Shown: piece by piece, positions 6,940-13,482 of the stretch
Numbering within the stretch: position 1 is the first letter of the stretch
Layout: each line of letters starts with the position of its first letter
Source of the DNA: Pseudomonadota bacterium
GTDB lineage: Bacteria; Pseudomonadota; Gammaproteobacteria; Xanthomonadales; Xanthomonadaceae
DNA length: 13,482 nucleotides
Direction of reading: 5' to 3'
Assembly: GCA_023423235.1 (NCBI GenBank)
Contig: JAFAFY010000222.1
Location: 1 to 13,482, forward strand
Notes under the pieces: generated by a model
Databases searched by the model: none
What the model was told of the DNA's origin: nothing
Seen by the model: the letters and a program-made list of their open reading frames with translations, nothing else
Translations under genes and position numbers: made by a program

Positions 6940-9021
6940 ATGTCGAACCACACCGATGCCCCGCTACGCCTGCTGATCATCGACGACCGCGTCGAGGATG
7001 CCGAGGCGGTCGTCAGCGGGCTGCGCAACGCCGGTATCGCGGTGCGCCCGCAACGTCCCGCGGACGAAACCGAGCTGGAGGCCATGCTCGCCGCGCAGCC
7101 GATCGACCTGGTGCTGGCGGCGACCGCCTCCACCCTGTTCCCGTTCCGCGAGGTGATGCAGCGCATCGCCGGCACCGGCAAGGACATGGCGGTGATCGCA
7201 CTGGTCGAGCAACTGGACGAGGCCGGTTACGTCGACGCGCTGCTGGCCGGCGCGCGCGCGGTGGCGCTGCGGCACGTGCCGCAGCAGCTGCTGGCCTGCG
7301 TGCGCGAGCAATGGGCCGACCGCGACGCCCGCCGTGCCCTGCGCCGGCTGGAGTCGCGCGTGCGCGAGACCGAGCGCCGCTGCGATGCGCTGATCGATTC
7401 CTCGCGCGACCCGATCGCCTACATCCACGAGGGCATGCACATCCGTGCCAACCCCGCGTACCTGGAGATGTTCGGCTACGAATCCTTCGAGGACGTCGAG
7501 GGCGTCTCGCTGCTGGACATGGTCGCGCCGCAGCACGTGGAGGAATTCAAGGCCCTGCTCAAGGGCCTGAGCCGCGGCGAGGCGCCGCCGGCGCGGCACG
7601 AGATCGAGGCCCGCGACATCGACGGCAACGCCTTCCCCGCCGCGATGGAATTCACCACCGCCCAGTACGAGGGCGAGCCCTGCCTGCAGGTGGTGTTCCG
7701 CCGCCGCGAGCTGGTCGACCCCGACCTGGCGCTGGAGCTGGAGGAACTGCGCCAGCGCGACCAGGTCACCGGCCTGCTCAACCGCCCCACCTTCCTGCGC
7801 GCGCTGGAGGATGCGGTCGACGATGCCGCCCAGCACGACGGCCAGCACGGCTTCCTGATGCTCGATCCCGACCACTACCAGCAGCTGCTGGCGGACATCG
7901 GCCTGGACCACGCCGACGAACTGCTGCATGCCCTGGCCAGCCACCTGCGCGAACAGCTGGGCGAGGACGCAGTCACCGCACGCTACGCCGACCACACCCT
8001 GGCGGTGCTGCTGCGCGGCGAGAGCTACCACGCCACCGTAGCCACCGCCGAGCGCCTGCGCGAGTCGTTCGCCTCGCAGGTGTTCGAGATCGGCGAGCGC
8101 TCCAGCGTGGTCACCGTCAGCATCGGCGGCGTGCAGATCGGCGAGAAGATCGCCAGCGTCGCCCAGGTCCTGGCACGCGCCACCCGCGCCACCGAATCGG
8201 CAACCGCCACCGGCGGCAACCGCTGCGAGATCTTCGACCCCTCCGCGGTCGACCGCGCCGAGGAGGAACAGATCAAGGCCTGGGTCGCGCGCCTGCGCAG
8301 CGCCATCGACGACAACGGCTTCGTCCTGCACTACCAGCCGGTCATCAACCTGCAGGGCGACAACGCCCCGGTCTACGAGACCCTGCTGCGGCTCGACGGC
8401 GGCGACGGCGAACTCATCACGCCCTCCCATTTCATCGGCATCGCCGAGGACAACGGCATGCTCGGCGAGATCGACCAGCACGTGGTCGGCCGCACCATCG
8501 CCGCGCTGGGCGAGCGCCTGCGCGCGAACCGTCCGACCACGCTGCTGGTCAAGATCAGCCAGGCCTCGCTGGAAGGCGACGCGCTGCCGCGCTTCATCGG
8601 CGCGCAACTGGCCGAGCACCAGGTGCCGGGCGAATACCTGGTGCTGCAGCTGCCCGAGTCCAAGGTGTTCACCCACCTCAAGGCCACCCAGGAATTTGCC
8701 GCCGCGATCGCCGCCTACGACTGCCGCTTCGCGCTGGAACAGTTCGGCGTCGGCCTGGATTCGTTCCAGCTGCTGACCCACCTGCAGCCGCACCTGCTCA
8801 AGCTCGACCGCAGCTTCACCGAGGAGTTGCCGCAGAACCCGCAGGCGCAGGAACGCATCCGCGAGATCGCCACGCGCGCACGCCAGCTCGGCATCCGCAC
8901 CATCGCCGAGTTCGTCCAGGATGCGGCCAGCATGACCATCCTGTTCTCGGCCCAGGTCGATTACGTCCAGGGCAACTTCCTGGCCGCGCCGGGGCCGCAG
9001 ATGAACTACGACTTCGAGTAG
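6940..9021 (+). CDS. fimX: FimX-like degenerate REC-PAS-GGDEF-EAL protein (c-di-GMP effector for type IV pili)
   Basis: The 693-residue protein has four domains: REC (about 8-125), PAS (about 145-255), GGDEF-like (about 270-435) and EAL-like (about 445-690). The receiver keeps the acidic pair D15-D16 but has DLVLAA where the phospho-accepting aspartate should be. The GGDEF motif is replaced by ADHTL (350-354), so cyclase activity is not expected. In the EAL domain the motif is YETLLR (479-484), the usual NxS is KIS (538-540) and the DDFGTG loop is EQFGVG (600-605), so phosphodiesterase activity is unlikely. HYQPV and IAEFVQD (655-661) remain as probable nucleotide-binding parts. Length and architecture match FimX of Pseudomonas and Xanthomonas, cytoplasmic c-di-GMP receptors that act with PilZ and PilB in pilus assembly. 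No pilus gene is nearby. It probably shares transcription with epmB and ends before a strong terminator. Confidence 0.88.
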   Translation: MSNHTDAPLRLLIIDDRVEDAEAVVSGLRNAGIAVRPQRPADETELEAMLAAQPIDLVLAATASTLFPFREVMQRIAGTGKDMAVIALVEQLDEAGYVDALLAGARAVALRHVPQQLLACVREQWADRDARRALRRLESRVRETERRCDALIDSSRDPIAYIHEGMHIRANPAYLEMFGYESFEDVEGVSLLDMVAPQHVEEFKALLKGLSRGEAPPARHEIEARDIDGNAFPAAMEFTTAQYEGEPCLQVVFRRRELVDPDLALELEELRQRDQVTGLLNRPTFLRALEDAVDDAAQHDGQHGFLMLDPDHYQQLLADIGLDHADELLHALASHLREQLGEDAVTARYADHTLAVLLRGESYHATVATAERLRESFASQVFEIGERSSVVTVSIGGVQIGEKIASVAQVLARATRATESATATGGNRCEIFDPSAVDRAEEEQIKAWVARLRSAIDDNGFVLHYQPVINLQGDNAPVYETLLRLDGGDGELITPSHFIGIAEDNGMLGEIDQHVVGRTIAALGERLRANRPTTLLVKISQASLEGDALPRFIGAQLAEHQVPGEYLVLQLPESKVFTHLKATQEFAAAIAAYDCRFALEQFGVGLDSFQLLTHLQPHLLKLDRSFTEELPQNPQAQERIREIATRARQLGIRTIAEFVQDAASMTILFSAQVDYVQGNFLAAPGPQMNYDFE

Positions 9022-9037
9022 CGAACCTCTGGACATG

Positions 9038-9067
9038 CCGTCATTGCCGCGAAGCCGGGAATGACGG
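9038..9067. repeat. REP-like palindrome downstream of fimX
   Basis: CCGTCATT (9038-9045) and AATGACGG (9060-9067) form an 8-bp inverted repeat around GCCGCGAAGCCGGG. On the minus strand it reads as a variant of the TCATTCCCGG...CGGCAATGA palindromes scattered through genomes of this group. It sits 17 bases after the fimX stop and before the terminator. Confidence 0.6.
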
Positions 9068-9136
9068 GCAAGCGCCCACGTGTCCGGACCTGCCCTGGCG
9101 CATTGCGCGCCGGCACGCCGGTCCGGTCCAGAACGG

Positions 9137-9162
9137 GAAAACCCGCCTTGCGGCGGGTTTTC
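9137..9162. terminator. Bidirectional rho-independent terminator between fimX and htpX
   Basis: GAAAACCCGCC (9137-9147) pairs perfectly with GGCGGGTTTTC (9152-9162) around the loop TTGC. On the plus strand the stem ends in TTTTCTCTTT, and on the minus strand in TTTTCCCGTTC. It should therefore end transcripts from epmB-fimX strongly and those from htpX at least partly, since both genes converge here. Confidence 0.92.
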
Positions 9163-9188
9163 TCTTTACCAGGGTATCGGGCGCGGGA

Positions 9189-10094
9189 TCAGGCGATGAT
9201 GCCCTCGCGCAGCGCCTTGGGATCGAGCGGCGCGTTGCGCAGGGCGGCGATGCGCTCGTCGAGCGGCGGGTGGCTCATCAGCAATTTCTTCAGGCCGCTG
9301 CCGACGCCGCCGCTGATGCCGAACGCGGCCACCTGCTTGGGCAGCGTGCTCTGGCCGTAGGTCTGCGCCAGGCGTTCGAGGGCGGCGATCATCTTCGCCC
9401 GGCCGGCCAGCTCGGCGCCGCCGACGTCGGCGCGGAACTCGCGGTGGCGCGAGAACCACATCGCGATCATCGAGGCGAACAGGCCGAACACCATGTCCAG
9501 CACGAACACCACGGCGAAGTAGCCGATGCCGCCACCGCCATTGTCGCGGCCGCCGCTGAGGTAGTTGTCGACCACCCGGCCCACAACCCGTGCCAGGAAG
9601 ATCACGAAGGTGTTGAGCACGCCCTGCAGCAGGGTCATCGTGACCATGTCGCCGTTGGCGACGTGGCTGACCTCGTGCGCCAGCACCGCCTCGGCCTCGT
9701 CGCGGGTCATCGCCCGCAGCAGGCCGGTGGATACCGCAACCAGCGAGGCATCGCGGCGCGCGCCGGTGGCGAAGGCGTTGATCTCGGGAGCATCGTAGAT
9801 CGCCACCTCCGGCATGCCGATGCCGGCCATCTGCGCCTGGCGCTGCACCGTGGTCAGCAGCCAGCGTTCCGATTCGTTGCGCGGCTCGGTGATGACATGC
9901 GCGCCGGTGAAGCGCTTGGCCGACCATTTCGACATCGCCAGCGAGACGAACGCACCGCCGAAACCGAACAGCGCGGCGAACACCAGAAGCCCGGCATGGG
10001 TCGAGGGATTGATGCCGAAGATCGCCATGACGATGCTGACCAGCGCCAGCACGGCGAGGTTCGTGATGATGAGCAAGCCGAATCGTTTGAACAT
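9189..10094 (-). CDS. htpX: Membrane-bound zinc metalloprotease HtpX (M48B)
   Basis: HtpX is an inner-membrane protease that degrades misfolded membrane proteins together with FtsH. The 301-residue protein has two N-terminal membrane helices (about 5-27 and 33-54), the zinc motif HEVSH (140-144) at the cytoplasmic face, two further helices (about 154-172 and 190-213), and the third zinc ligand E219 in SRHREFRAD. The family stretch INAFATGARRDASLVAVSTGLL precedes the zinc motif, and LMSHPPLDERIAAL near the C-terminus is typical. A glycine-rich loop (GGRDNGGGG, 181-189) lies between helices three and four. ATG 10094 gives MFKRFGLLIITNLAVL, the usual HtpX start, although no clear ribosome-binding site precedes it. 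The gene is convergent with fimX and divergent from gluQ. A candidate heat-shock promoter lies upstream. Confidence 0.97.
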   Translation of the reverse strand: MFKRFGLLIITNLAVLALVSIVMAIFGINPSTHAGLLVFAALFGFGGAFVSLAMSKWSAKRFTGAHVITEPRNESERWLLTTVQRQAQMAGIGMPEVAIYDAPEINAFATGARRDASLVAVSTGLLRAMTRDEAEAVLAHEVSHVANGDMVTMTLLQGVLNTFVIFLARVVGRVVDNYLSGGRDNGGGGIGYFAVVFVLDMVFGLFASMIAMWFSRHREFRADVGGAELAGRAKMIAALERLAQTYGQSTLPKQVAAFGISGGVGSGLKKLLMSHPPLDERIAALRNAPLDPKALREGIIA

Positions 10095-10147
10095 GAAAAG
10101 GTGTCGTCTGTGTCGTCGCCTGCGCCGGCGGAAGAACGCGCCTGCAA

Positions 10148-10176
10148 GATCTGTGCACCCGCGGCGCGGATTTCAA
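10148..10176 (-). promoter_or_regulatory. Candidate sigma-32 (heat-shock) promoter of htpX
   Basis: On the minus strand TTGAAA (10176-10171) is followed after 15 bases by CACAGAT, which matches the sigma-32 -10 core CCCATAT at five of seven positions. The -35 core matches the TTGAAA part of CTTGAAA exactly. The inferred leader is about 47 bases. HtpX is a heat-inducible gene in E. coli, so the site fits. It has not been scored against background in this GC-rich DNA. Confidence 0.4.
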
Positions 10177-10242
10177 TCGCGGCGCGGCGATGTCAGAGTG
10201 TCGCCCCGCCCAGGTTCATTGCCCAGACAGTTTTCGCGTCCG

Positions 10243-11178
10243 ATGCCGCAGCACGACACCCGTCCCGCGTCGCCCGCCAGTGGCTATGTCGGCCGCTTCG
10301 CGCCCTCGCCCACCGGCCCGCTGCACGCCGGCTCGCTGGCCGCCGCGCTGGGCAGCTGGCTGATGGCGCGCCATCACCGCGGACGCTGGCTGGTGCGCAT
10401 CGAGGACCTGGACCCACCCCGCGAGGTGCCTGGCGCGGCCGAGGCGCAGTTGCGCATGCTCGCCGCCTGCGGGCTGCAGCCCGACGGGCCGGTGCTGTGG
10501 CAGTCGCGCCGCGATGCGGTCTACCAGGCCGCGCTCGACCGCTTGCTCGCCAGTGGCGACGCCTTCGTCTGTCACTGCAGTCGCAGCGATCTCGCCGCGC
10601 ACGGCGGCCGCCATCACGGCGCGTGCGTGGCGTCGGCGCCGCGTCCGGACCCGGCCATCCGCCTGCGGGTACCGGCCGGCAGCGTGGTCACGTTCGATGA
10701 CGCGTTGCTGGGCCACCTCACCCAGGACGTCGCCGCCGAGGTCGGCGATTTCGTGCTGCGGCGTGCCGATGGCCTGTGGGCCTACCAGTTGGCGGTGGTC
10801 GTCGACGATGCCGCCCAGGGCATCACCGACATCGTGCGCGGCGCGGACCTGCTCGATTCCACCGCACGACAGATCCTGCTCCAGCGCAGGCTCGGCCTGC
10901 CGTCCCCGCGCTACGCGCATCTGCCGCTGGTCGTCGATGCCGATGGCCACAAGCTGTCGAAATCCGCGCAAGCGCCGGCGCTGCGCCCGGAGGAGCCTCT
11001 GCCTGCATTGCGCGCCGCCTGGCTTGCGCTCGGGCAAGCGCCGTCCGCGGCCGGGACCGCCGGTTCGGTCGCCGCATTCCTGCAGTCGGCCAGCGCCGCG
11101 TTCCAGCCGGCCCTGATTCCGCGTGTGCTGGCCGCTGGTGCTGCGCCGCACAACGGCTCTGTCACCGAGCCTGACTAG
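10243..11178 (+). CDS. gluQ: Glutamyl-Q tRNA(Asp) synthetase
   Basis: GluQ is a shortened glutamyl-tRNA synthetase without anticodon domain that attaches glutamate to the queuosine base at position 34 of tRNA(Asp). The 311-residue protein starts its catalytic fold with GRFAPSPTGPLHAGS (17-31), the HIGH-type motif, followed by RIEDLDPPRE. The zinc-binding segment has C110, C112 and C128 with the spacing of the E. coli protein; histidine 124 occupies the place where E. coli has tyrosine. The nucleotide-binding KMSKS-type motif is KLSKS (237-241) in LPLVVDADGHKLSKSA. The length is that of stand-alone GluQ and the anticodon-binding region of GltX is missing. ATG 10243 is chosen since upstream reading only crosses the htpX promoter region; there is no evident ribosome-binding site. 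In enterobacteria gluQ follows dksA, but here it is divergent from htpX and precedes phaB. Confidence 0.95.
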   Translation: MPQHDTRPASPASGYVGRFAPSPTGPLHAGSLAAALGSWLMARHHRGRWLVRIEDLDPPREVPGAAEAQLRMLAACGLQPDGPVLWQSRRDAVYQAALDRLLASGDAFVCHCSRSDLAAHGGRHHGACVASAPRPDPAIRLRVPAGSVVTFDDALLGHLTQDVAAEVGDFVLRRADGLWAYQLAVVVDDAAQGITDIVRGADLLDSTARQILLQRRLGLPSPRYAHLPLVVDADGHKLSKSAQAPALRPEEPLPALRAAWLALGQAPSAAGTAGSVAAFLQSASAAFQPALIPRVLAAGAAPHNGSVTEPD

Positions 11179-11227
11179 ACTCGTGCCCAAGCCGCGACGG
11201 GCGGCGGCAACCGATCGGGGGGCGACA

Positions 11228-11968
11228 ATGGCTGCACGTGTGGCATTGGTGACGGGTGGAACCGGCGGCATCGGCACGGCGATCGTGCGCAGACTTGCCG
11301 ACAACGGCTATCGCGTCGCCACCAACTACCGCAACGCCGAAAAGGCGAAGGCTTGGCAGCAGCAGATGCGCGATGCCGGCTACGACATCGCGATCGCCGA
11401 AGGCGACGTGACCGACCCCGAGCAGGCCGCGGCGATGGTGCGCGAGGTCGAGTCGCAGCTCGGGCCGATCGACGTCCTGGTCAACAACGCCGGCATTACC
11501 CGCGACGGCACCTTCCACAAGATGCAGGTCGACCAGTGGCAGGACGTGATCAACACCAACCTCAACTCGGTCTACAACGTCACCCGGCCGGTGATCGAGG
11601 GCATGCGCGAGCGCAAGTGGGGGCGGATCATCCAGATCAGCTCGATCAACGGCCTCAAGGGCCAGTACGGCCAGGCCAACTACGCCGCGGCCAAGGCCGG
11701 CATGCACGGCTTCACCATTTCGCTGGCGCGCGAGAACGCCAAGCTCGGCATCACCGTCAACACCGTCTCGCCCGGCTACGTCGCCACCGACATGGTGATG
11801 GCGGTGCCCGAGGAAGTGCGCGCGAAGATCGCCGCGGACATTCCGACCGGGCGCCTCGGCCGGCCTGAGGAGATCGCCTACGCGGTGCATTTCCTGGTGG
11901 GCGAGGAGGCCGCATGGATCACCGGCTCCAATCTCGACATCAACGGCGGCCACCACATGGGTTGGTGA
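11228..11968 (+). CDS. phaB: Acetoacetyl-CoA reductase (NADPH-dependent short-chain dehydrogenase)
   Basis: PhaB reduces acetoacetyl-CoA to (R)-3-hydroxybutyryl-CoA, the monomer for polyhydroxybutyrate. The 246-residue protein is of the exact family length and has the SDR features in order: cofactor motif TGGTGGIG (9-16), NNAG (86-89), active-site N112, S139, Y152 and K156. The stretches NNAGITRDGTFHKM, GRIIQISSINGLKGQYGQ and VNTVSPGYVATDMV match the Ralstonia enzyme closely and separate it from FabG. The C-terminus INGGHHMGW is also characteristic. ATG 11228 is preceded by a G-rich stretch (GGGGGGCGACA) that can serve as ribosome-binding site, and the longer open frame upstream only overlaps gluQ. 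TAGACT at 11176-11181 could be a -10 for it. The regulator phaR follows 140 bases later; thiolase and synthase genes are not in the window. Confidence 0.94.
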   Translation: MAARVALVTGGTGGIGTAIVRRLADNGYRVATNYRNAEKAKAWQQQMRDAGYDIAIAEGDVTDPEQAAAMVREVESQLGPIDVLVNNAGITRDGTFHKMQVDQWQDVINTNLNSVYNVTRPVIEGMRERKWGRIIQISSINGLKGQYGQANYAAAKAGMHGFTISLARENAKLGITVNTVSPGYVATDMVMAVPEEVRAKIAADIPTGRLGRPEEIAYAVHFLVGEEAAWITGSNLDINGGHHMGW

Positions 11969-12001
11969 ATGCGCTTCCACCGCGTCCACCCGCCTTTTCC
12001 C

Positions 12002-12027
12002 CGCGCCTGCCGGCCGTCGCAGGCGCG
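12002..12027 (+). terminator. Hairpin after phaB, possible terminator
   Basis: CGCGCCTGC (12002-12010) pairs with GCAGGCGCG (12019-12027) around an 8-base loop. It is followed only by TCTTCCGT, not a proper U-run, so it may attenuate rather than end transcription between phaB and phaR. Confidence 0.4.
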
Positions 12028-12049
12028 TCTTCCGTGCCCATCAGTACAG

Positions 12050-12094
12050 TTGCAAGCCCCCCCGGGCTGGGCCATGCTGCGCGGCACCATGCCC
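12050..12094 (+). promoter_or_regulatory. Candidate phaR promoter with an overlapping inverted repeat
   Basis: TTGCAA (12050-12055) and CATGCT (12073-12078) are spaced by 17 bases and would start transcription about 25 bases before the phaR ATG. The -10 lies within an imperfect inverted repeat, GGGCCATG (12069-12076) and CATGCCC (12088-12094), which is placed well for an autoregulatory operator. PhaR proteins are known to repress their own genes, but this repeat does not match the CTGC-N3/4-GCAG site reported for Paracoccus PhaR, so the operator idea is inference. Confidence 0.3.
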
Positions 12095-12108
12095 AGAGTG
12101 CCTGCTCC

Positions 12109-12591
12109 ATGAGTGCAACGCGCATCATCAAGAAGTATCCCAACCGCCGCCTCTACGACACCGAGATTTCCAGCTACATCACCATCGAGGATGTCCGCCA
12201 GCTGATCGTCGACGGCGAGGATTTCGAGGTCCGTGACGCCAAGAGCGGCGACGACATCACCCGCTCGGTCCTGCTGCAGATCATCTCCGAGCACGAATCC
12301 GACGGCGATCCGGTGCTCTCGACCCAGCTGCTGAGCCAGATCATCCGCTTCTACGGCGACTCGATGCAGGGCTTCATGGGTAACTACCTGGAGCGCTCGA
12401 TGCAGGTCTTCCTGGACCAGCAGCAGCAGTTCCGCCAGCAGATGGGCGGCCTGCTGGGGCAGACGCCGTGGACAATGATGAACCAGCTCACCGAGCGCAA
12501 CATGGAGCTGTGGCAGGAATTCCAGAAGACCCTGGGCGGCGGCCCGGCCGCCAAGCCGACCGACCGCGAGCCGCCCAAGCGCGGCCGCTGA
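12109..12591 (+). CDS. phaR: Polyhydroxyalkanoate synthesis repressor PhaR
   Basis: PhaR is a DNA-binding protein that senses PHA granules: it represses phasin genes and its own gene and is released when it binds nascent polymer. The 160-residue protein has the N-terminal DNA-binding domain at about 4-64, with the nearly invariant signature IIKKYPNRRLYDT (6-18) and SSYITIEDVRQLI. The PHB-accumulation regulatory domain follows at about 68-107 (LLSQIIRFYGDSMQGFMGNYLE, given here as its key stretch ends Q-I-I-R and N-Y-L-E). The tail from 143 is low-complexity and charged (GGGPAAKPTDREPPKRGR). ATG 12109 gives the usual MSATRIIKKYPN start; the ribosome-binding site is weak. It follows phaB and ends 20 bases before a strong terminator, which closes this transcription unit. 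In this family of bacteria the phaB-phaR pairing separate from phaC is plausible. Confidence 0.96.
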   Translation: MSATRIIKKYPNRRLYDTEISSYITIEDVRQLIVDGEDFEVRDAKSGDDITRSVLLQIISEHESDGDPVLSTQLLSQIIRFYGDSMQGFMGNYLERSMQVFLDQQQQFRQQMGGLLGQTPWTMMNQLTERNMELWQEFQKTLGGGPAAKPTDREPPKRGR

Positions 12592-12611
12592 TTCCCCGAG
12601 ACGGCGATCGA

Positions 12612-12638
12612 GACGGCGCGGAATTCCGCGCCGTTTTC
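12612..12638 (+). terminator. Rho-independent terminator of phaR
   Basis: A perfect 22-base palindrome at 12613-12634, ACGGCGCGGAA then TTCCGCGCCGT, is followed by a T-run (12634-12637). It starts about 20 bases after the phaR stop. The minus-strand side lacks a T-run, so it mainly works for the rightward transcript. Confidence 0.88.
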
Positions 12639-12758
12639 GTGTCCGCAAGCCGACGTCTCCAGCAGCGCCAACGCCGGCATGCCTGCGCCGGCAATGCCTG
12701 GCACCCGGCCCCCTCACCGAGTCCCGCCGGCGCCATCCCCCTGGCGCTGGTGGCTGGA

Positions 12759-13187
12759 TCAGAACGCGCGCTGCACGTTGCCTGGATCGTAGGTCTGGCA
12801 GGTGCCGTGGTAGCTGCCGCCGGTGCCGCCGATGTGCACCCTGCCGCTCACGCGGTCGATGGTCAGCCGCGAGGTACTCAGGGCGTTGAAGCGCACCTTG
12901 GCGGTGATCGCATCCGGCCCGACTGCGATTTCGTGCATGTCGTACCAGCCGTCCTCGCTGCGCGAGAACCGCGGCACGACCCGTTGCGGCATCTGCACAC
13001 GGCCATTGGCGCCCTCCAGCTTCAGGTAGACATGGGCGTTGTAGCTGACATTGCCGTTGGTCACGCCTTCGCCATCGCAGGCCAGGTTCAACACCGGCGG
13101 CGCGTCTGCCGCCTCGCCGTCGGACGATTGCGCCAGCAGCGCCGGCGACAATCCAAGCATCAACACGGCCAGTGCGATCTGACGCAT
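12759..13187 (-). CDS. Small secreted protein of unknown function
   Basis: I do not recognise this family. The 142-residue product begins MRQIALAVLMLGLSPALLAQ, a good signal peptide with likely cleavage after LLA (residue 19), so the mature protein of about 120 residues should be periplasmic or exported. The mature part is beta-rich and hydrophilic, with PVLNLACDGEG (C37) near the start and YHGTCQTYD (C130) near the end; the two cysteines could form one disulfide closing the domain. The middle includes NGRVQMPQRVVPRF and EDGWYDMHEIAVG, followed by ITAKVRFNAL and LTIDRVSGRVHIGG, which look like successive beta strands. ATG 13187 is favoured over ATG 13202 because GAGGAAAG lies just upstream of it. 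The gene lies 113 bases downstream of an M48-type peptidase gene on the same strand and is convergent with phaR. Confidence 0.8.
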   Translation of the reverse strand: MRQIALAVLMLGLSPALLAQSSDGEAADAPPVLNLACDGEGVTNGNVSYNAHVYLKLEGANGRVQMPQRVVPRFSRSEDGWYDMHEIAVGPDAITAKVRFNALSTSRLTIDRVSGRVHIGGTGGSYHGTCQTYDPGNVQRAF

Positions 13188-13192
13188 TGCAT

Positions 13193-13200
13193 CTTTCCTC
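13193..13200 (-). promoter_or_regulatory. Ribosome-binding site of the small secreted protein
   Basis: GAGGAAAG lies five bases before ATG 13187. It decides the start in favour of MRQIALAV rather than the in-frame ATG at 13202, whose own codons overlap this site. Confidence 0.65.
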
Positions 13201-13299
13201 ATGGGGTGGGAATCGGAGACCGGAGCGGCTGCGCCCACGGCGGCGACATCATCGCCGGCTCATGCCCGGGGTGGCGAGACCTGCGGTGGAGGCGCGGCC

Positions 13300-13482
13300 T
13301 CAATTCGAGACAGTGGTCGCGACCTGCGCGTCTTCGCAGAACTTCGCGCGGTATTCCATCGCCTTCGGCATCAGGGCTTCGAGGTTCTGGATGCGCGTGC
13401 CGGGGTTGGGATGGGTCGAGGAGAACTCCGGCGGCGATTGGCCACCGCTCGCCTCGCTCATGCGTTGCCACAGCGGCACCGC
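13300..13482 (-). CDS. M48-family metallopeptidase, C-terminal end (cut by window edge)
   Basis: The last 60 residues of a protein entering from the right edge are visible. The stretch VPLWQRMSEASGG followed by PPEFSSTHPNPGTRIQNLEALMPKAMEYR is the characteristic end of periplasmic M48 peptidases of the LoiP/YcaL/BepA group, where S-T-H-P and R-I-Q/I-N-L lie after the zinc-binding region. In that group the protein is a lipoprotein or exported protease for outer-membrane quality control. The HExxH motif, the signal sequence and the start are outside the window, so activity cannot be judged. After the conserved part the protein ends with KFCEDAQVATTVSN and TGA. It is separate from HtpX, which is also M48 but membrane-bound. 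Confidence 0.82.
   Translation of the reverse strand, partial: AVPLWQRMSEASGGQSPPEFSSTHPNPGTRIQNLEALMPKAMEYRAKFCEDAQVATTVSN

Noticed and set aside
6964..9036. A 690-codon open frame antisense to fimX
   Set aside because: It mirrors almost the whole fimX gene. Long antisense frames arise from strong third-position GC bias, and the translation has no recognisable domain.
12730..12747. GCGCCA-TCCCCC-TGGCGC hairpin as terminator of the small secreted protein gene
   Set aside because: The 6-bp stem lacks a T-run on the minus strand, so it is not better than chance hairpins in this GC-rich DNA.
13241..13257. CGGCGA-CATCA-TCGCCG hairpin between the M48 gene and the small secreted protein gene
   Set aside because: Short stem and no T-run; no support for a terminator or operator.

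Overview
The window is GC-rich chromosomal DNA of a gammaproteobacterium, most likely from the Xanthomonadaceae/Lysobacteraceae (Lysobacter, Luteimonas or a relative). The pointers are a degenerate REC-PAS-GGDEF-EAL protein of the FimX type, an EF-P/EpmB divergent pair, a phaB-phaR pair, and short inverted repeats of the REP-like kind common in this family. No mobile element, tRNA, rRNA or CRISPR array is visible. The content is mostly core genes, and I do not see a clearly new multi-gene system.

Left part (1-4958, all minus strand). This is a tightly packed operon read from right to left: a secreted protein of unknown function, an MTA/SAH deaminase (mtaD), ubiG, a HAD phosphatase (annotated as Gph by family, possibly MupP), a small squalene/phytoene-synthase-like protein, and the start of a membrane protein with a 7TMR-DISM-type sensor domain that runs off the edge. 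Most junctions are 4-base ATGA overlaps. One junction contains a 20-bp tandem duplication that creates a 7-residue mini-ORF, giving two consecutive stop-start overlaps.

Middle (4959-9186). A 250-bp patch of hairpin repeats separates that operon from efp (minus). efp is divergent from epmB (plus), which encodes the radical-SAM lysine 2,3-aminomutase that makes the beta-lysine for EF-P. epmB is followed at 24 bp by a fimX-like gene, whose signalling and catalytic motifs are all degenerate, which suggests a c-di-GMP-binding effector for type IV pili. A REP-like element and a strong bidirectional terminator close the block.

Right part (9187-13482). htpX (minus, with a candidate heat-shock promoter) is divergent from gluQ (plus), which is followed by phaB (acetoacetyl-CoA reductase) and phaR (PHA-responsive repressor) and then a clear terminator. 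A small secreted protein of unknown function and the C-terminal end of a second M48-type metallopeptidase lie on the minus strand at the right edge.
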